Position numbers and translations under genes: made by a program. A DNA stretch of 64,000 nt from Cannabis sativa (Eukaryota > Streptophyta > Magnoliopsida > Rosales > Cannabaceae), in NCBI RefSeq assembly GCF_029168945.1, contig NC_083605.1, positions 38,515,280 through 38,579,279 on the forward strand, in the 5' to 3' direction. Shown here in pieces: positions 59,606 to 64,000 of the stretch (position 1 is the first letter of the stretch; every line of letters begins with the position of its first letter). The notes beneath the pieces were generated by a model. That model did no database searches. It saw only the letters and a program-made list of their open reading frames with translations, and was not told the origin of the DNA.

Positions 59606-61397
59606 TGTTGGAAATATTTTACCAGGATTTAGATTTACTACCAAGTATGTTTCATTAACATCCTGATATGAATTCTAAAACAATGAAATAAACATATATA
59701 AAGTTTATTAAACCTTACATTGGGTGGAGCGAAATATTATGACTCCTTCCATTCAGATCTCTAGCCCTTGATTCCTTTGTGTAGCAGAGCATTATCAAGA
59801 TCTGAATCTGGATCTCTTTTTCTCCTTCCTTTGATGTTGATTCTCCTTCTTGTTGTTTGGATTCTCCTACAGTCTTACACACTATGATTGAGATACGACT
59901 TGATGTGTGTGGGCACTACACTATCACTCAAGGGTTTCGAAATTCAAAGAGAAGAAAAGAGAGAGGAAAGTGGCGCATGGCTTTTTCAGAAAGGAACAAC
60001 ATGTGAAGTCATTAGTTTCCTGAAGCCAATACTTTCTATTTATAGAATGCATTCTAGGTTTAGGTTAGAATTGTATGGCATTAAAATAATGGAAAAATAA
60101 AATGGTAAAAGGCTTTGCATAGTGGGCGCCATATAAGGAAATTGGGCCTCACATTGTAACTTTCCCATTTTGTTATTTTTCATTCCCATTTTCTCAAAAA
60201 TGCCAATTTTCCAATTTAACCATTTATATGCCAATTCTAATTATTTAATAACTAAAAAATAATTATCAAATAATATTGTCATTTAATATATTTATGAATT
60301 TAGACATATAAAGTCTCTTAATTAATAAATAAACGTAGAATCTATTTTCTTTACAATTTCGCCCTTGCTTAGTGAAAATTCATAAAGTAGTCACAGTCTA
60401 ACTTTAGAATTATAATTGATTAATCAAAATCAATTAAGTGACTCTTACAAGCAGTATGGTCTACTCTAGTATGGGGAGCATGGGCCTATATTTTCGAGCT
60501 TCCAATAAGTCGAACCGAATTTACCAAGTAAATTCCCTAACTTATTAGTTCCTTATTGAATCCACACTTAGAACTTGGAATTGCAATCTCAGTCATATAG
60601 AACGCTCTATATGTTCCACGATATAGATACGTCATTAGTTATCCATTGTTATAATCCTAATGTGATCAATGGCCCTCTAAAAGATGATCTACATTGAATA
60701 GGCACTAAGTTACCGTAACACCTTCAATGTATTTTATCCTTAAAACACTTAGCTCCGTATAAATGATATTTCAGCGAAGTGAAATGAGATCTCCACCATT
60801 TATCTCTGTTTAGCCAAGCTCGATGGATATCATTATTTCACTTCTAAATTCCTATAGAAGTTATAGACTCCATATTTATGTTAGCGCTCCCACTCAATTA
60901 TACTATCATGTTCCCAAAATATACGTATCACCCTGACCCAAAAGTAGGCTTAACTAACAAATCAAAGAACATGTATAGTATTCTTGAGATCGAACCTAAA
61001 CATATCAGGATTAAGATCATTTGATCTAGGATCAACAGGTGATATTGAATTGAATAGATATTACGGTAAATTTTAATATATCTAATCAAAGTTTAATATC
61101 GGTCCCTTCCGATGTATACTCCATACATCCGATACTGGTAAACTTTGCCAATGCCCCGGAAAGGACATAACACTTTTCCAAGGTGTAAGAATACCTATCG
61201 CTGATTATACCATGTTAGTCTAAATCCAGTGTTCTGACAAATCAAGGAATAAACTTTCGAACATATAATTAAGATTAGATTCCACTATGCTGACAACACT
61301 ATAATCATTAACAAATTCATATGTTCTGGACTTAAATAGAATTCATACATTATATATATAATCATGAAATAAATCATGTGAACCATGCAACATAAAA
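59606..61397 (-). mobile_element. Element J 5' LTR, truncated
   Basis: It starts TGTTGG. The minus-strand TATA box (TATAAATA) is at 60037-60044. It stops within CATGCAACATAAAA, about 70-80 bp short of the expected CCAACA end, and passes straight into element K leader sequence. Confidence 0.88.
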
Positions 61398-61804
61398 GGT
61401 TGCTAGAATGTTTATCATTTTAGTATGGATCACCCTAATGATGGCGACTTTAATAGAGCTTACAAAAGTATAAAACTATGGTGGAAGCTCATAAGATAGA
61501 ATAGCCTTGACTCTCGCCTAAACAGGACAACGCTGGATTCTCATCCTTATTGAATAAAAGGTTGCTAGAATGTTTATCACTTTAGATGAGCTGACAACTC
61601 TATTCAATGGATGGTAGCTTTGACTCTCGCCTAAACGGGACGCTGATATTAGTTTGTTGAAAACCTTAGAAATTATTTAGGATTATATGTTTTAGTATTT
61701 TCACTTGTCATTCTATTTGCTATGTGCTAATAATTTCTGAATGAGATTTTGTGTTAAACCTTACTTGTTTCTATTTATTGTTATTTGTAGTATCCAATAT
61801 TACA

Positions 61805-62637
61805 ATGACCAATCCCATGTTGTCACTGTTGACTGATAATAAGCTGAGTGGATCTAACTTTCCTAAATGGAGAGAGAACATTAACATTTCTCTCATAGGT
61901 GAAAGTGCCCTGTTTGTGTTAACTAAACCGTCTCCTGAACAGCTGGGTGACAATGCAACCAAAGTTGTAAAAGAGAAGTACGAGCATTGGCAGAATGCTA
62001 ACAACAAAGCTCGATACTTCATGCTTTCTAGCATGGTTGACACCTTGAAAACAAGGTTTGCAAACACTGTCACGGCTGCAGAAACCATGACACAGTTAAC
62101 TGAACTATTTGGAATGGCATCAATTCAATCTCGCTTTGATGCGACAAAGAAATTTATCAATGCACGGATGGAACCTCATTAGAACGTGCATGATCACCTT
62201 CTCCAGATGGCAAGTTATTTCCAGGAAGCTCAGAATCATGGAGCTGAAATGGATCAGACAACTCAAGTAAGTCTTATCTTGAATAGTCTGACTCCAGTCT
62301 TTCTGCCCTACACTTCAAATTATGTCATGAATAAAAAGGAACAAGACTTTCACACGTTAGTCAATGACCTTCAGACATATGAAAATTTGATTGGAAGACC
62401 GAAGAAGAAAGGGAGTAAACCTCATAATTCTAGAAATTGTAATGGGACGACTAAAGTTGAGGCAAACTTTATCTCCACTTCAAAACCCAAGAACAAGAAG
62501 AAGTGGAAGAATAGCAAGAAGCATGTTCAAGCTGTGAAAACAATTAAAAAGAAAAAGGCTGCTACTCCTTGTGATACACCAAAAGGAAAATGTTTCTATT
62601 GCAATGAAAAAGGACACTAAAAACCCCAATGCCCTAA
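61805..62637 (+). pseudogene. gag: Element K gag (copia), two nonsense codons
   Basis: The start is the ATG at 61805 (MTNPMLSLLTDNKLSG). Copia gag signatures follow: NFPKWRENINISLIGES, ANNKARYFMLSSM and QVSLILNSL, then a lysine-rich linker. The frame is interrupted only by a TAG at 62180-62182, where G has a CAG Gln codon, and a TAA at 62618-62620 inside the zinc knuckle (CFYCNEKGH-stop-KPQC). Otherwise it is one frame over about 277 codons, better preserved than any pol of this family in the window. Confidence 0.88.
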
Positions 62638-63953
62638 ATTTCTAGCAAAGAAACCAGGTATTCTTTTCCTATAAACTGATGTGTTTTAGTGAATTATTAT
62701 CCACTTGGATTATTAATTTTGGACCTACTAACCATGTTTAATTGTTTTTCTTCTTATTACAACTCCAGCTGCTTGAACTCGGATGCGATCTTAGCGAGAT
62801 GAATCGGATGGTTGGACAAAAGGGGTGGAGTTCGTCCAAGATGAAGATGAATCTCGGAATTTTTAATTATTATTTTTGAATTAATTTTTTTAGTTTTAGA
62901 ACAATTTGGATTTCAATTATTAGTTTGGGATTTTATTCCCTATTTTTCATATTGTTGCAGACAATTCCTTTCATTTTGGAGATTTTTATAATAAAGTTTT
63001 CTATTTTGGAAATAATTTGCATTTATGAATCGATTTTCATTTACTTTATCTTGTGTATGCCAGTACAAATTATATTTATATGTTTTAATGATTGTATGTG
63101 TATGTGTTTTTATTATTGATACAAATTCTATAGCATCTTAAACTCTTCAAAGAGTTAATACTACATAAACACTTAAAATATCTTTTATATGTTTATGAAT
63201 AATTGTTAATTCTAAAACAATTATTAAGAATTTATTTAATAGAAAGATCTTTTGATCTGATAGGGGTGGAAAAAGTTAAGAATAATATGCAGTTCAACGA
63301 TCTTTTATATCTTTTGAACTCTGGATTTTATTCATAACTCCACATGATCTCTATAACACTAAGAGATGGACCATGATCTCTATATCCCTTAGGGGTGGAT
63401 CATAATCTCTATATATACTTAGGGGTGGACTATATTATTGAAATATGTAGTTCATTTTGAACTCTGGACTAAATTCAATACACCACAGTACTTTTTGTCA
63501 CACATATTTTAAACATGCAAGTAATATAATGAATTAGCAATTATCAGAATAAATTCTTGATGTTGATTATATGTTCCATTTAATATATTACTATTGTAAT
63601 AAAATTGATACCAATAAAGTTCTTTGACAATGTATCACACTACCTTAATTGAGTAAGAGAATTTTAAAATTCTTTACCCATCTTCATTTGGTTGACACTG
63701 GTGATAGGAACTTAAGAACACTACTGAGAAAGTAAATCTAACCATTCATATGGATAGAAATAACTTATAAAAATTATGAGAATAAGATACTAGAATTCTT
63801 GCATAGTCTATCCGAATGACTTGGGCAAAAATTCCTAATCCTCATAAAATTTTTATGGTATCTCTATTGATTACTTAATCTCTAGCAAGTATTTTACACT
63901 CAAGTGCTAATACTAGATTGCTATGTTGATGACTTAGTCTAGAACGAACTTAC
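62638..63953 (+). pseudogene. Element K fossil pol
   Basis: Traces are a degenerate protease (WIINFGPTNHV-like near 62708), an SDRGGK integrase relic near 63257 and CYVDDLV, the reverse transcriptase active site, near 63922. Stops are frequent. The distance from protease to YVDD is only about 1.2 kb, well below the usual copia spacing, so large internal deletions have occurred. Confidence 0.7.
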
Positions 63954-64000
63954 TGTTGGGTTTTGTGCCCTAAATAAAACCCATTACAATCTGATAGTTA
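63954..64000 (+). mobile_element. LTR L start (copia family of C/G/I/J), runs off the window
   Basis: TGTTGGGTTTTGTGCCCTAA begins here and continues to the window end. No purine tract precedes it; the upstream bases are K's RT coding relic. It is therefore a new insertion into K, not K's own 3' LTR. Confidence 0.8.

Larger units (their letters stand above)
53343..61397 (-). mobile_element. Element J: gag-less non-autonomous copia element
   Basis: This is a minus-strand element with a 3' LTR at 53343-55170 (1828 bp) and a 5' LTR at 59606-61397, truncated at its outer end. The internal 4.4 kb has fossil pol, the structured leader module and a short AT-rich leader, but no gag. The primer-binding site (59593-59604) reads TGGTATTAGAGC. 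The LTRs differ by many bases and a deletion of about 38 bp in the left copy, so it is older than C. Confidence 0.88.
61398..63953 (+). mobile_element. Element K: copia fragment with gag, plus strand
   Basis: It lacks its 5' LTR, which was lost at the junction with J. It retains part of the leader module (20-mer blocks at 61509-61528 and 61622-61641), gag and a decayed pol that breaks off at the YVDD region, where LTR L begins. Confidence 0.85.

Noticed and set aside
61771..62088. 105-residue minus-strand ORF (also its G counterpart at 41470-41763)
   Set aside because: Antisense of copia gag; similarity between the two simply follows gag homology.
63954..64000. Reading the last 47 bp as K's own 3' LTR
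   Set aside because: No PPT precedes it; the upstream bases encode a decayed YVDD reverse transcriptase motif, so it is a separate insertion.

Overview
This window is intergenic, repeat-dense plant DNA, from a large-genome flowering plant and probably a eudicot. I found no host protein gene, tRNA, rRNA or CRISPR array. Almost every base belongs to long terminal repeat (LTR) retrotransposons nested inside each other, plus one decayed hAT DNA transposon. The evidence for a plant is a chromodomain Ty3/gypsy element of Tekay type, a SIRE-type Ty1/copia element, a Tat-like gypsy gag and an Ac-like hAT transposase. The exact species cannot be read from the sequence.

The nest can be unpacked from LTR ends and target-site duplications (TSDs). 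Letters are my own labels. H (gypsy, Tat-like, minus; gag at 47166-48507, LTR from 48565) was hit in gag by G (copia, minus; 40990-47165). G was hit in gag by E (SIRE-type copia, plus; 11799-40989, with its 5' end left of the window). Both LTRs of E were then hit. The 5' LTR received F (gypsy, Athila/Tat-like, plus; 1-11798), whose 3' LTR received A (Tekay, minus; 2234-11665, TSD TTATT). The 3' LTR of E received C (non-autonomous copia, plus; 20927-40578, TSD ATTGG), whose 3' LTR received B (Tekay, minus; 29445-38891, TSD TGAAT). After removal of B and one TSD copy, both LTRs of C are 1897 bp, which confirms the reconstruction.

Right of H lies a broken hAT transposase gene (50233-51528). It is cut by LTR I (51529-53342), which is cut by J (minus, 53343-61397). 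J is fused by a rearranged junction to K, a gag-bearing copia fragment (61398-63953). K is cut by another LTR, L, at 63954.

Coding capacity: A is the best-preserved element, with a long gag-pol reading frame, intact catalytic motifs and one nonsense codon in gag. E has a 1021-residue pol in which the integrase catalytic Glu is Lys and one zinc Cys is Trp. It also carries a separate 392-residue accessory ORF behind a promoter-like region. C and J carry only a fossil pol and no gag, G and K keep gag, and all four share a structured leader, so this copia family looks cross-mobilised.

The items most worth a second look are: the accessory ORF of E with its own palindrome-bearing upstream region; arrays of short GC-rich palindromes placed 66-69 bp upstream of the TATA box in two unrelated LTRs; eight W-boxes within 66 bp in the LTR of E; covarying CTAAT-loop hairpins in the copia leaders; and a systematic CTG/CAG-to-CG change in element B that looks more like an assembly artefact than evolution.
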